Positions 7,426 through 15,080 of a DNA stretch of 64,000 nt are shown here, one piece after another. This DNA comes from Paraclostridium hominis (GTDB lineage: Bacteria > Bacillota > Clostridia > Peptostreptococcales > Peptostreptococcaceae). How positions within the stretch are numbered: position 1 is the stretch's first letter; the number at the start of each line of letters is the position of its first letter. A program made the translations under genes and the position numbers. The notes under the pieces were generated by a model. That model did not search any database. It was not told where the DNA came from and saw only the letters and a program-made list of their open reading frames with translations. The DNA lies in NCBI RefSeq assembly GCF_014306135.1, contig NZ_JACRWD010000001.1, positions 1,550,001 to 1,614,000 of the forward strand. The letters are read 5' to 3'.

Positions 7426-8202
7426 TTATCTATACATCCTATAATTAAGCTTCTTCCCCTTAAACTCCACCAAATAACCCCTACTCATCTCATAAAGCCT
7501 ACTCCCCACAGCTTCATCAACATCTAAAATCTCATCAATTCCCATCTCACAACTTACAATCATAGGCAAATTATTAAAATATCTAAAATTCACTATCTCA
7601 AACATAATATTTACATCACTTTTACTAATACTCCCCTTAAACAAATCATCTATCAAAAGCACCTTTGCATTTTTATACCTGCTAACAATACTTTCATAAA
7701 CTTCTTTATCCATAATATTTTGCTTAATATAAGTTATAACATCCCTATAAGGCATATACAAAACTCCCACACAATCATTCATAAGACTATTGGCAATAGC
7801 AAGGGACAAATGAGTTTTCCCCGAACCCACTTGCCCTAAAAACATTATAGAATTTCTCCTACTGTTTTTTATCTCATCAAATTTTTTTACATATTCCCTA
7901 GCTTTTCTATAAGCATCTATAACTTGAATATCATAAGTATAGTTAAAACTATCAAAAGTCTTTTTCCTAAATTCATCACTTATTCCACTTGATTTTAAAA
8001 TATCTTTAGCTTCTCTTAAAGCTCTACACTCACAATAAGTTGCATTATCCCCATCTAGTATAAAAGTTAAATCCCTACATTTTTCACATTTATATTTCTT
8101 CTTCAATAAATGCTCTAAGTTCCCTGATTTCTTCTTCTGTTGGCTTTCTATAAAGGTTTGAGTCCTCTTTTTTAAGCTCTCTTTGATACTTAGACTGTTC
8201 AT
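7426..8202 (-). CDS. DnaC/IstB-like phage replication ATPase, helicase loader
   Basis: A 258-residue AAA+ protein. A zinc-knuckle-like CEKC...CEC segment near residue 35 precedes a Walker A (GQVGSGKTH) and Walker B (KVLLIDDLF). This is the usual architecture of phage DnaC-type helicase loaders. The start at 8202 follows GAAGGTGGAAAG inside the upstream DnaD gene, giving an overlap of about 113 bp in another frame; a start nearer 8110 cannot be excluded. It is the last gene of a leftward phage-type operon with DnaD and RecT. Confidence 0.8.
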   Translation of the reverse strand: MNSLSIKESLKKRTQTFIESQQKKKSGNLEHLLKKKYKCEKCRDLTFILDGDNATYCECRALREAKDILKSSGISDEFRKKTFDSFNYTYDIQVIDAYRKAREYVKKFDEIKNSRRNSIMFLGQVGSGKTHLSLAIANSLMNDCVGVLYMPYRDVITYIKQNIMDKEVYESIVSRYKNAKVLLIDDLFKGSISKSDVNIMFEIVNFRYFNNLPMIVSCEMGIDEILDVDEAVGSRLYEMSRGYLVEFKGKKLNYRMYR

Positions 8203-9058
8203 ACTTTCCACCTTCACTTCCCCCTTTGTTTTGCTTTCTAGCTTCATACTCTTTTAAATTATCAAAAGTTTTTATATTATTTTCTCTCCACTGTCTAATA
8301 ATTCCATTAACATACCCCTTATTACACCTTTTATTATCTGTAGCTATTTCTATAGCTCTTTTAAAAAGTTTAATATCTACATCTTCACTTAACTCAATTA
8401 ACCACTCTCCAACTATTCCATTTATAAGTCCTATATTTTCTTCATAAAGCTTTGCATACTCATCTATATTATTTTTTATATACATACCTATACTTTCTTT
8501 TTCACTTTCTATTTTTTGTTTTTGTTTTTCTTTTTCTTTTTGTTTTTGTTTTTCTTTTTCTTTTTCTTTTTCTTTTTCCCCATAGTGGTTACTTAAACTT
8601 AAATCAACTTCAACTATGGGTATACATACACTATCCATAGCCTTATTAGATTTTAAATTAACTGTATCTATACTGTATCCATACCTATCACACTCTTTTA
8701 AAAATAAATCTACAAGATAATCGCTTTTAATATTTTTAAGCTCTTTTTCTATACACTTTCTAACCTTAGGGCTAACTACTTTGTTATGCTTAATCCAATT
8801 TTTTAAAAACACTTCCTTAGTTTCCTCACTATAAACAACTTTCCCATAATCCTCAAATCTAGAAAGTAGCTTCTCTACAGTTTCTCTGTTATATCCAGTT
8901 TCCGTTTCTATAATTCTCTTTGGAAGCTCATAAATTCCACATTGGCTTGTCTTACTATTAGTCATAAGATACATATAAAAATACTTCTCCTCAGGAGTTA
9001 AATCTAAAATAAAACCATCTTGCCAAAAATCTATATGAATATGCCTATAAACAGCCAT
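8090..9058 (-). CDS. Phage replisome organiser / DnaD-domain protein
   Basis: A 322-residue protein. The N-terminal 130 residues are a phage replisome organiser winged helix (HIDFWQDGFILDLTPEEKYF, then IIETETGYNRETVEKLL). A linker of lysine-glutamate-glutamine repeats follows (about residues 160-190), then a DnaD/DnaB-like helical domain (FKRAIEIATDNKRCNKGYVNGIIRQW). It should bind the origin and recruit the helicase loader encoded next. Its ATG abuts the recT stop and its ribosome site lies within recT, so the genes are translationally linked. The linker is encoded by a low-complexity hexamer tract. Confidence 0.85.
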   Translation of the reverse strand: MAVYRHIHIDFWQDGFILDLTPEEKYFYMYLMTNSKTSQCGIYELPKRIIETETGYNRETVEKLLSRFEDYGKVVYSEETKEVFLKNWIKHNKVVSPKVRKCIEKELKNIKSDYLVDLFLKECDRYGYSIDTVNLKSNKAMDSVCIPIVEVDLSLSNHYGEKEKEKEKEKQKQKEKEKQKQKIESEKESIGMYIKNNIDEYAKLYEENIGLINGIVGEWLIELSEDVDIKLFKRAIEIATDNKRCNKGYVNGIIRQWRENNIKTFDNLKEYEARKQNKGGSEGGKYEQSKYQRELKKEDSNLYRKPTEEEIRELRAFIEEEI

Positions 9059-9799
9059 CTATATTCCCCCTTGTAAATTAGTCTTTATACTTTCATCTAA
9101 TAAAACTGACTTTTGCAAATCTATACTTAAAGGAGCATATTTAAGTAACTTCTTTATAACAGTTTTCTTTGCCATAGCATCAAATTCACTTTCCCACAAA
9201 TCAATCCCAAAGATTTTACTATACTTCTTAGAGTGACTTAAAATTTCATCACGAGTCATAAACACAAAACTAGATCCCATTGAGTCTAAATGATAAACAG
9301 CATAATAGCCTATAACCTCTCCCCTATCACCAATTAGGCATGGTCTATGTACTAACTTTTGCTCTAATCCATAATCAATATAAAACTCATCATTAGCCTT
9401 AACCTCATTAGCATACAAACTTTTAACCTTTCCACTTCTATAAGCAAGCTCTATCATTCCTTTATAACCTATTTGAAACTCAACCTTACAATCATCACCA
9501 AACTTTACTGGTACAAGATAAGCCTGTCCTAAAACACTATTAGGCTCAAGATTTAAACTAGCACACTTAACCATAGCATTAATAAAAGTCATAATCTCAC
9601 AAGACTTAAAATTTTCATTGGAATTAAAAACATTAATAGCTTTATTTAAAAACTTATCAAAATCAATATTACTTAAAAGCCTACTTTCTATATCATTTTT
9701 CATCTTTATCATAATTTGCTTCATAGCATAAACAGGCTTTATCTCCAAATTTTCAAGCTTTTCTTCCTTCTTTTTTATTTCCTTTTTTAAATTATTCAT
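9059..9799 (-). CDS. recT: RecT family single-strand annealing protein
   Basis: A 246-residue RecT. Family segments are visible: KCASLNLEPNSVLGQAYLVP, FQIGYKGMIELAYRSG, and DAMAKKTVIKKLLKYAP near the C-terminus. RecT coats single-stranded DNA and anneals it to complementary strands during phage recombination. It works with the YqaJ exonuclease at 10261-11196, here separated from it by a divergent small gene and a hairpin repeat. The start ATG follows AAAGGGGGAATTTTTT. Confidence 0.9.
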   Translation of the reverse strand: MNNLKKEIKKKEEKLENLEIKPVYAMKQIMIKMKNDIESRLLSNIDFDKFLNKAINVFNSNENFKSCEIMTFINAMVKCASLNLEPNSVLGQAYLVPVKFGDDCKVEFQIGYKGMIELAYRSGKVKSLYANEVKANDEFYIDYGLEQKLVHRPCLIGDRGEVIGYYAVYHLDSMGSSFVFMTRDEILSHSKKYSKIFGIDLWESEFDAMAKKTVIKKLLKYAPLSIDLQKSVLLDESIKTNLQGGI

Positions 9800-9869
9800 A
9801 AAAAATTCCCCCTTTATTGAAAATTAAAAAATATGTAACTATAATTTACTTAACATACAATTTAAGGAT

Positions 9870-10139
9870 GTGATTTTTATATTAAAACCACAAAATATAT
9901 CTAAACTAAAAATTTTGCAATATTGTCTTATTTTTATGACCTTTGTAGTTTTTTTAATGTTTTTAGATTACGGTAATAAGTTGCTAGGAGTCATAACTTT
10001 AATACTACTCTTAATATATACAGCTTTAGATTATTACATTGACTACAAAAAAACAGGAAAACTAGACTATCAAAGTATAATAAGACTAATTATAGTAATT
10101 TTTCTAACTTTATTTATAAATAAATTTATTTTAATCTAA
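9870..10139 (+). CDS. Small membrane protein inside the phage module
   Basis: An 89-residue protein with three hydrophobic segments (YCLIFMTFVVFLMFL, LLGVITLILLLIYTALDYY, IIRLIIVIFLTLFINKF). It is on the opposite strand to the surrounding recombination genes, so it looks like a passenger (moron) or insertion. The start is uncertain: the GTG at 9870 lies too close to AAGGAT, and no better in-frame start is seen for several codons. Immediately after it is hairpin element copy C. Function is unknown. Confidence 0.55.
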   Translation: MIFILKPQNISKLKILQYCLIFMTFVVFLMFLDYGNKLLGVITLILLLIYTALDYYIDYKKTGKLDYQSIIRLIIVIFLTLFINKFILI

Positions 10140-10159
10140 AGCCTTACAATTCTAGGTAA

Positions 10160-10235
10160 GGTGTTATATAGTATTTGACGAAACGTTAAAGCCATGTTTT
10201 AGGCTTTACAGTGAAGGAAAATACTATATAACACC
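10160..10235. repeat. Long hairpin element, copy C
   Basis: Arms GGTGTTATATAGTATT (10160-10175) and AATACTATATAACACC (10220-10235) pair over 16 bp without mismatch. Between them is the conserved core TGACGAAACGTTAAAGCC, an 8-nt loop, then GGCTTTACAGTGAAGGA. The core matches copies A, B and D, but the arms are unrelated in sequence to theirs. It lies between the small membrane gene and yqaJ. Confidence 0.8.
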
Positions 10236-10260
10236 CCCCACCACGAAACAAGCTAAATAT

Positions 10261-11196
10261 CTACATCCTAAACACCCTAGAAGTAGTAGTCTTTACATAA
10301 TCACTAGCAATTTCAGGAAAATCAGCTTTAAATTTTCTAGTGTCAAAACTAGACCTACTTTGATTTTTCCAAGTAATCTTTCTATCTCCAACAAAAGCTA
10401 CTTCATAATCTCCCATCTCATTTTGAATAACTTGTTCAATATACTTTTTCTCCAAATCAAGTTCCTTAATAAGCTTTAAAACTTCATCATATCTATTGAT
10501 TTTTTCTTCTTTCATAAAAAGAATAATACTTTCATTTTTTGGATTTTTATATTTATTTTTTAAAAACCTAGAATAATCTTCACTACCATCAGGAATTGGA
10601 ACTTTATCTCCTAAAATATATTCCTTCCAAAACTTTTCTTCTTCTTCCATTAAGTAATTTATAAGTTCTTCATCTCTTTCTAATTTATGAATAACAAAAT
10701 CCTCATTTCCAATAAGTGCTGCAACGTAACAACAACTAGCTCCTGTAACTGCCATATAATGAAGGCATTGTATTTGATAATGAATAGGAACTTGTTTTTC
10801 CCATTCTTTCTTTTGAAAAGAATTAGTAACCTTACACTCTAATATTGCTTTTTCTCCAAATACATATCTATCAATGTTTGCAATAGCAAATGGATATTTA
10901 TCATTTCTTAAAATTCCATTTACATTTCTTACCTTTTTACCAGTTCTTATCATAAACTCACGAGCCACAAAATCTTCTAACTTATTTCCCAACTCCATTC
11001 TAAAACTTTCACATTCTTCATAATTATTACTATGTAATTTATCTATATAAACACTAGCCCTACTTTTAAAAGGACTCATATTAACAATGCTTGAAGCATC
11101 AGAACCACCTATTCCACATCTTCTTTTTTCTAGCCACTCAGCTTTACTCATGTTTTTAGTATTGTATATAATCTTTGCATCTAAAAATTTTTTCAT
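10261..11196 (-). CDS. YqaJ-family viral recombinase exonuclease
   Basis: A 311-residue lambda-exonuclease-fold nuclease. Motifs of the YqaJ family are present: WLEKRRCGIGGSDASSIVNM near the start, an E (MELGNKLEDFV), the catalytic IANIDRYV...AILECKVTN (D...E-x-K) and HYQIQCLHYMAVTG. It would degrade one strand of double-stranded ends for RecT. The ATG follows AAAAGGGGGGTATT. It is the second gene from the immunity region in the leftward operon. Confidence 0.88.
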   Translation of the reverse strand: MKKFLDAKIIYNTKNMSKAEWLEKRRCGIGGSDASSIVNMSPFKSRASVYIDKLHSNNYEECESFRMELGNKLEDFVAREFMIRTGKKVRNVNGILRNDKYPFAIANIDRYVFGEKAILECKVTNSFQKKEWEKQVPIHYQIQCLHYMAVTGASCCYVAALIGNEDFVIHKLERDEELINYLMEEEEKFWKEYILGDKVPIPDGSEDYSRFLKNKYKNPKNESIILFMKEEKINRYDEVLKLIKELDLEKKYIEQVIQNEMGDYEVAFVGDRKITWKNQSRSSFDTRKFKADFPEIASDYVKTTTSRVFRM

Positions 11197-11208
11197 AATA
11201 CCCCCCTT

Positions 11209-11988
11209 TTAATTACAATTATCAATTTCCTTATTTAAAACACTCATATAATCTGTTTTTATTTTATTTATAAAGTAAGTCTGTCCTTTCCCAGTTATCC
11301 TAGTTGTTGCTTGTAACTTTTCTCCATTTTCAGTTTTGATTATTTTTTCTATAACCTTAAAATATCCTCTGTCTATGTATTTCTGTTTTGGAAGATTTTT
11401 ATCTATTCCATTTTTAATCAAATATCCATTTTCTCTAAACCAAAAGAAAAGTCTATTTCTTCCAATATGTATATTGTTGTTGCTTAAAACTTTAGCAAAA
11501 GTTCCTATGCTTATAACTTCTTTTGTTTCTTCTATGACTTTTATAAATTCTTTATAAGAATTATTTTTATTTATTAAACTATCAATTAGGTTTTCTAAAA
11601 AATCTGGGTTATTTATTATATTGTTTATAATTTTGTTATCTAAATATGCCCCCTGCTTTCTAATGGTTGGAAGTACCTCTTCAAATATCCAACTTTCAAA
11701 TCTGTTAGCAGTTTCAAGCTTTGACTTTATAATTAATCTATATAAATTTGATTCATCTATAAACTTTCTATTAACATATTGGATAATGTCTTCTCCATTT
11801 CTTTTTTTGCCAGAAACTATGCCTATCTCGTAAAAAGTTATTCCCTTCTTTTTACAATGTCTATTTATCGCATCATGAGGATTTAAATAACCTAAAATCC
11901 TACAACATTCTACTGCATCAAAGTACTCTTTGTTGTTTGTATTTAGCACCATGATTTCCCCAAAATCCTTATTTTTAAAAATCTCCAT
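11209..11988 (-). CDS. Phage antirepressor, BRO-N plus KilA-C domains
   Basis: A 259-residue protein. The N-terminal BRO-N domain is clear (FDAVECCRILGYLNPHDAINRH, FIDESNLYRLIIKSKL, FESWIFEEVLPTIRKQGAY). The C-terminal KilA-C/ANT domain reads ISIGTFAKVLSNNNIHIGRN and ends with TGKGQTYF. Such proteins counter CI-type repressors and sit directly behind the early promoter, exactly as here. The start follows AGGAGGTATTTAT. Confidence 0.88.
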   Translation of the reverse strand: MEIFKNKDFGEIMVLNTNNKEYFDAVECCRILGYLNPHDAINRHCKKKGITFYEIGIVSGKKRNGEDIIQYVNRKFIDESNLYRLIIKSKLETANRFESWIFEEVLPTIRKQGAYLDNKIINNIINNPDFLENLIDSLINKNNSYKEFIKVIEETKEVISIGTFAKVLSNNNIHIGRNRLFFWFRENGYLIKNGIDKNLPKQKYIDRGYFKVIEKIIKTENGEKLQATTRITGKGQTYFINKIKTDYMSVLNKEIDNCN

Positions 11989-11999
11989 ATAAATACCTC

Positions 12000-12191
12000 C
12001 TAATTGTTTTTAAAAATATCATCACTTTCATAATTTAGAACTTCTTTAATTTTTAAAGCAATATCTAATGATGGTGTTCTTTGTCCTCTTTCTATTTTTG
12101 TGTAATATGACCTGTCTATGTTTAGCTTGTTTGCAACTTGAAGTTGAGTTAGGTTTTTGCTTTTTCTAGCTTCTTTTAAATTTATTCTCAT
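12000..12191 (-). CDS. Cro-like XRE regulator
   Basis: A 63-residue helix-turn-helix protein (LKEARKSKNLTQLQVANKLN, then IDRSYYTKIERGQRTPSLDIA). The start at 12191 is chosen because it lies after AAGGGGGGAGAAA; the longer frame would run through that site. It is the first gene of the leftward early operon, divergent from the CI-like gene, so it takes the Cro position. Confidence 0.85.
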   Translation of the reverse strand: MRINLKEARKSKNLTQLQVANKLNIDRSYYTKIERGQRTPSLDIALKIKEVLNYESDDIFKNN

Positions 12192-12466
12192 TTTTCTCCC
12201 CCCTTTTATTTTAAGTGTCTTTATGTTACCAAAGTATTTATCGTGTCTTTTAGCCACGACTTTATATTTATGATTATAGTTACGTTTTGTTACCTTGTCT
12301 ATAAAATTTATATAAGAGTCACATTTTTGTTTACACTAAGACACATTTTATATAAAATATAAGTATATAATCCGTTACATATATTCAATAAAATTTTGAA
12401 TAAATTCTTAATTAATAATATAAATTTTTATATTTTTTATATAAAAGTAATTGGAGGTGAATTTTC
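12192..12466. promoter_or_regulatory. Divergent immunity control region
   Basis: About 275 bp between the Cro-like and CI-like genes. It contains repeated motifs that could be operators: TGTTACC at about 12224 and again at about 12286, and several TGTCT elements (about 12213, 12243, 12294) with an inverted AAGACA at about 12338. Promoters for both directions must lie here. I could not settle on a single operator consensus by eye. Confidence 0.5.
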
Positions 12467-12868
12467 ATGTCGTTTGGTCAAAGATTAAAAGATTTAAGAA
12501 TAGAAAAAAATGTTACTCAGCAACAAGTTGGAGATTTTTTAGGTGTTGGAAGAGCAACTATTGCAGGATATGAAACTAAGGATAAACACCCAGATTTTGA
12601 TAAGCTAAATTTATTAGCACAGTTTTTTAATGTTACAACAGATTATTTAATAGGTGTTCCTAATTCAGTTAAAACGCTAGATAATAAGGATATGACTATT
12701 GCAACTCATAGAAGTAATTCTTATGAAAAAGATTTTGATAAACAAGAATACTTTACAACTAGTGACGGTCAAAAGGTTAATTTATGTGAGGATTTATCAG
12801 ATGAAGCTAGAGAACAGTTAGAAAGTTATCTTAACTATCTTATGTTTAAATATCCAAAGAAAGATTAG
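12467..12868 (+). CDS. CI-like XRE repressor
   Basis: A 133-residue protein with an N-terminal XRE domain (FGQRLKDLRIEKNVTQQQVG, then GRATIAGYETKDKHPDFD, LAQFFNVTTDYLIG). A linker and a short helical tail (LSDEAREQLESYLNYL) follow. This tail type occurs in repressors paired with ImmA, which inactivates them. The start ATG follows TTGGAGGTGAA. It is divergent from cro and is the likely lysogenic repressor of the module. Confidence 0.88.
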   Translation: MSFGQRLKDLRIEKNVTQQQVGDFLGVGRATIAGYETKDKHPDFDKLNLLAQFFNVTTDYLIGVPNSVKTLDNKDMTIATHRSNSYEKDFDKQEYFTTSDGQKVNLCEDLSDEAREQLESYLNYLMFKYPKKD

Positions 12869-12898
12869 TTTTTTATATGTTTAGGGGGATAATTGTTT

Positions 12899-13399
12899 AT
12901 GGATAAATTAGACAAGTTATATGAATTATGTGAGGAAAATGGGATAGTTCTTGAAACTGCAACTTTAATGCCTTCTTTGTTAGGTCTTTATACAAAAATG
13001 GAAGGCTACCCACCTATTATAACTTTAAATAAAATAATTTTAGGTGATAAAAAGAAAACTCTAGAAGTTTTATCAGAAGAACTTGGTCATCATTTTACTA
13101 CTGATGGAAATTTTGTTGGAGTTCTTACTCATTATACAGATAGAGTTAATCTTGATACTATGGAATTAAAGGCTCTTAAATGGGCTTGTAATTTTTTAAT
13201 TCCTGATAGTGAGCTTGTTGAAAAATTAAAATATGAAACAAATCTTTATGATTTAGCAGATAGTCTTGAAGTTCCTTATCCTATGCTTATGTCTAAGCTT
13301 AATTTTATAAAAAAAGATAAGGGTTATATAAAATTTTCAGATAAAATTTTGTATTTATATAGTAATGATAATCTTTTATATCATGAATCTTTAATATAA
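12899..13399 (+). CDS. ImmA/IrrE family metallopeptidase
   Basis: A 166-residue protein with the zinc-site helix LSEELGHHFTTDG near residue 60, the usual phage variant in which the first histidine of HExxH is glutamate. ImmA-type proteases cleave or inactivate the CI-like repressor encoded just upstream, allowing induction after DNA damage. The ATG at 12899 follows AGGGGGATAATTGTTT. The gap to the repressor gene is 30 nt, so the two are probably co-transcribed. Confidence 0.88.
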   Translation: MDKLDKLYELCEENGIVLETATLMPSLLGLYTKMEGYPPIITLNKIILGDKKKTLEVLSEELGHHFTTDGNFVGVLTHYTDRVNLDTMELKALKWACNFLIPDSELVEKLKYETNLYDLADSLEVPYPMLMSKLNFIKKDKGYIKFSDKILYLYSNDNLLYHESLI

Positions 13400-13435
13400 A
13401 TTTTAATTTCACCTTAAAATAAGATTAATATTAAC

Positions 13436-13482
13436 CCTATATAGTAAACACGAAAAAGATGTGTTTCTATATAGGTTTTTTT
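13436..13482 (+). terminator. Terminator after immA
   Basis: CCTATATAGTAAACAC (13436-13451) pairs with GTGTTTCTATATAGG (13461-13475), followed by T7. The remaining 13483-13798 is an AT-rich leader before megL. I looked for T-box and SAM riboswitch signatures there and saw none. Confidence 0.85.
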
Positions 13483-13798
13483 ATACTCTCCTCATATCCC
13501 TTGAAATTACAGTAACTTAAGCTATAGTAGTGAAACTTTTAACATTTTTTTAATTTTGTATAAACTTTGAAATAAATAAAGTAAAATTTATATATATAAA
13601 AAATTTTTTAAGTAAGAATAATTCATTATATACGTTTTCCTATTTTTAATCTGAAATTTTTTTATTATGTTAAGTTTATTGAAAATTTTTGAATTTGTAT
13701 ATAAATTCCAATAGTGCTATATTAAAGGAGAAGACGCAAGTAATCGTTTTCACAAAGTAAGACACTACTATTTAATCAAATCTAGGAGGAGAATTACT

Positions 13799-14992
13799 AT
13801 GGAAAACTTAAAAAACAAAAAATTTGCTACAAGAGCGATACATGGAGGACATCATAAAGACCCTGTATCTGGAGCATTAACTACACCAATATGCCAAACA
13901 TCAACATTCGTATTTGATAGTGCGGAACAAGGTGGAAGAAGATTTGCACTTCAAGAAGGTGGGTACATATATTCAAGATTAGGAAATCCAACTAATACTC
14001 AATTAGAAGAAAAAGTAGCTTTACTAGAAGGCGCAGAGGCTTGTATGTCTACTGCATCAGGAATAGGAGCTATATCTTCAGCATTATGGACAGCCTTAAA
14101 AGCTGGAGACCATGTAGTTGCGTCTAAAACTTTATATGGATGCACATTTGCATTATTAAATCATGGATTAACAAGATATGGAGTTGAAGTAACTTTTGTA
14201 GATGCTTCTAATTTAGAAGAAGTTAAAGCTGCTATGAAAGAAAACACTAGAGTTGTTTATTTAGAAACTCCAGCAAATCCAGACTTAAAATTAATAGATA
14301 TAGAAGCTGTTGCTAAAATAGCTCATGAAAAGAAAGATTGTATAGTTATGGTAGATAATACTTTCTGTACACCTTACATACAAAGACCTCTAGAATGGGG
14401 AGCTGATGTTGTACTTCACTCAGCAACTAAGTACTTAAACGGACATGGAGACGTTATAGCAGGTTTTGTTGTTGGTAAACAAGACTTTATAAACCAAGTA
14501 AGATTATTTGGTGTTAAAGATATGACAGGTGCTGTACTTAGCCCATTTGATGCTTACTTAATATTAAGAGGTATGAAAACTTTACAAATTAGAATGGATA
14601 GACATAGTAAAAATGCACTAGAAGTTGCTAAGTTCCTAGAAGGACATAAAAATGTAGTAAAAGTTAATTATCCTGGACTTGAAAGCTTCCCTCAACGTGA
14701 ATTAGCTAAAAAACAAATGGATTTACCAGGTGGTATGATAGCATTTGAAGTTAAAGGTGGCTTAGAGGCAGGTAAAAAATTACTTAACTCTTTAGAATTA
14801 TGTGCTCTTGCAGTTAGCTTAGGTGATTGCGAGACATTAATACAACACCCTGCTTCAATGACTCACTCTCCTTATACAGCAGAAGAAAGAGCTGAAGCTG
14901 GAATTTCAGATGGATTAATAAGAATTTCTGTAGGTCTTGAAGACCCTGAAGATATAATAGATGATTTAAAACAAGCCTTAGATTTACTTTAG
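13799..14992 (+). CDS. megL: Methionine gamma-lyase
   Basis: A 397-residue PLP enzyme of the Cys/Met metabolism family. It splits L-methionine to methanethiol, 2-oxobutyrate and ammonia. The PLP lysine is K211 in SATKYLNGHGD. The phosphate-site tyrosine lies in YIYSRLGNPT. C115 in LYGCTFA corresponds to the active-site cysteine characteristic of methionine gamma-lyases and absent from cystathionine lyases. The start ATG follows TAGGAGGAGAATTACT. A terminator separates it from the transporter gene downstream, but the pairing suggests a methionine-use unit. Confidence 0.92.
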   Translation: MENLKNKKFATRAIHGGHHKDPVSGALTTPICQTSTFVFDSAEQGGRRFALQEGGYIYSRLGNPTNTQLEEKVALLEGAEACMSTASGIGAISSALWTALKAGDHVVASKTLYGCTFALLNHGLTRYGVEVTFVDASNLEEVKAAMKENTRVVYLETPANPDLKLIDIEAVAKIAHEKKDCIVMVDNTFCTPYIQRPLEWGADVVLHSATKYLNGHGDVIAGFVVGKQDFINQVRLFGVKDMTGAVLSPFDAYLILRGMKTLQIRMDRHSKNALEVAKFLEGHKNVVKVNYPGLESFPQRELAKKQMDLPGGMIAFEVKGGLEAGKKLLNSLELCALAVSLGDCETLIQHPASMTHSPYTAEERAEAGISDGLIRISVGLEDPEDIIDDLKQALDLL

Positions 14993-14999
14993 GCTTTAA

Positions 15000-15038
15000 A
15001 ATTGAACCTAGTTTAATTAAGCTAGGTTCAATTTTTTT
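15000..15038 (+). terminator. Terminator after megL
   Basis: AATTGAACCTAG (15000-15011) pairs with CTAGGTTCAATT (15022-15033), followed by a T-run. The next gene begins 43 nt later. Confidence 0.85.
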
Positions 15039-15080
15039 AAAGTCTTAATTGTCACAATTTTAATACAAAGGAGAATTCTT

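Noticed and set aside
8500..8590. Possible CRISPR-like array
   Set aside because: The repeats are a simple hexamer tract inside a gene, with no spacers and no cas genes.
8452..8640. Plus-strand frame rich in Phe and Leu
   Set aside because: It is the antisense reading of the Lys/Glu-coding repeat in the DnaD gene.
10160..10235. Integron attC site
   Set aside because: Structured arms are similar in spirit, but the GTTRRRY/RYYYAAC boxes are not in the right places and no integrase is present.
13483..13798. T-box or SAM riboswitch upstream of megL
   Set aside because: No T-box core or SAM aptamer segments were seen in the leader.
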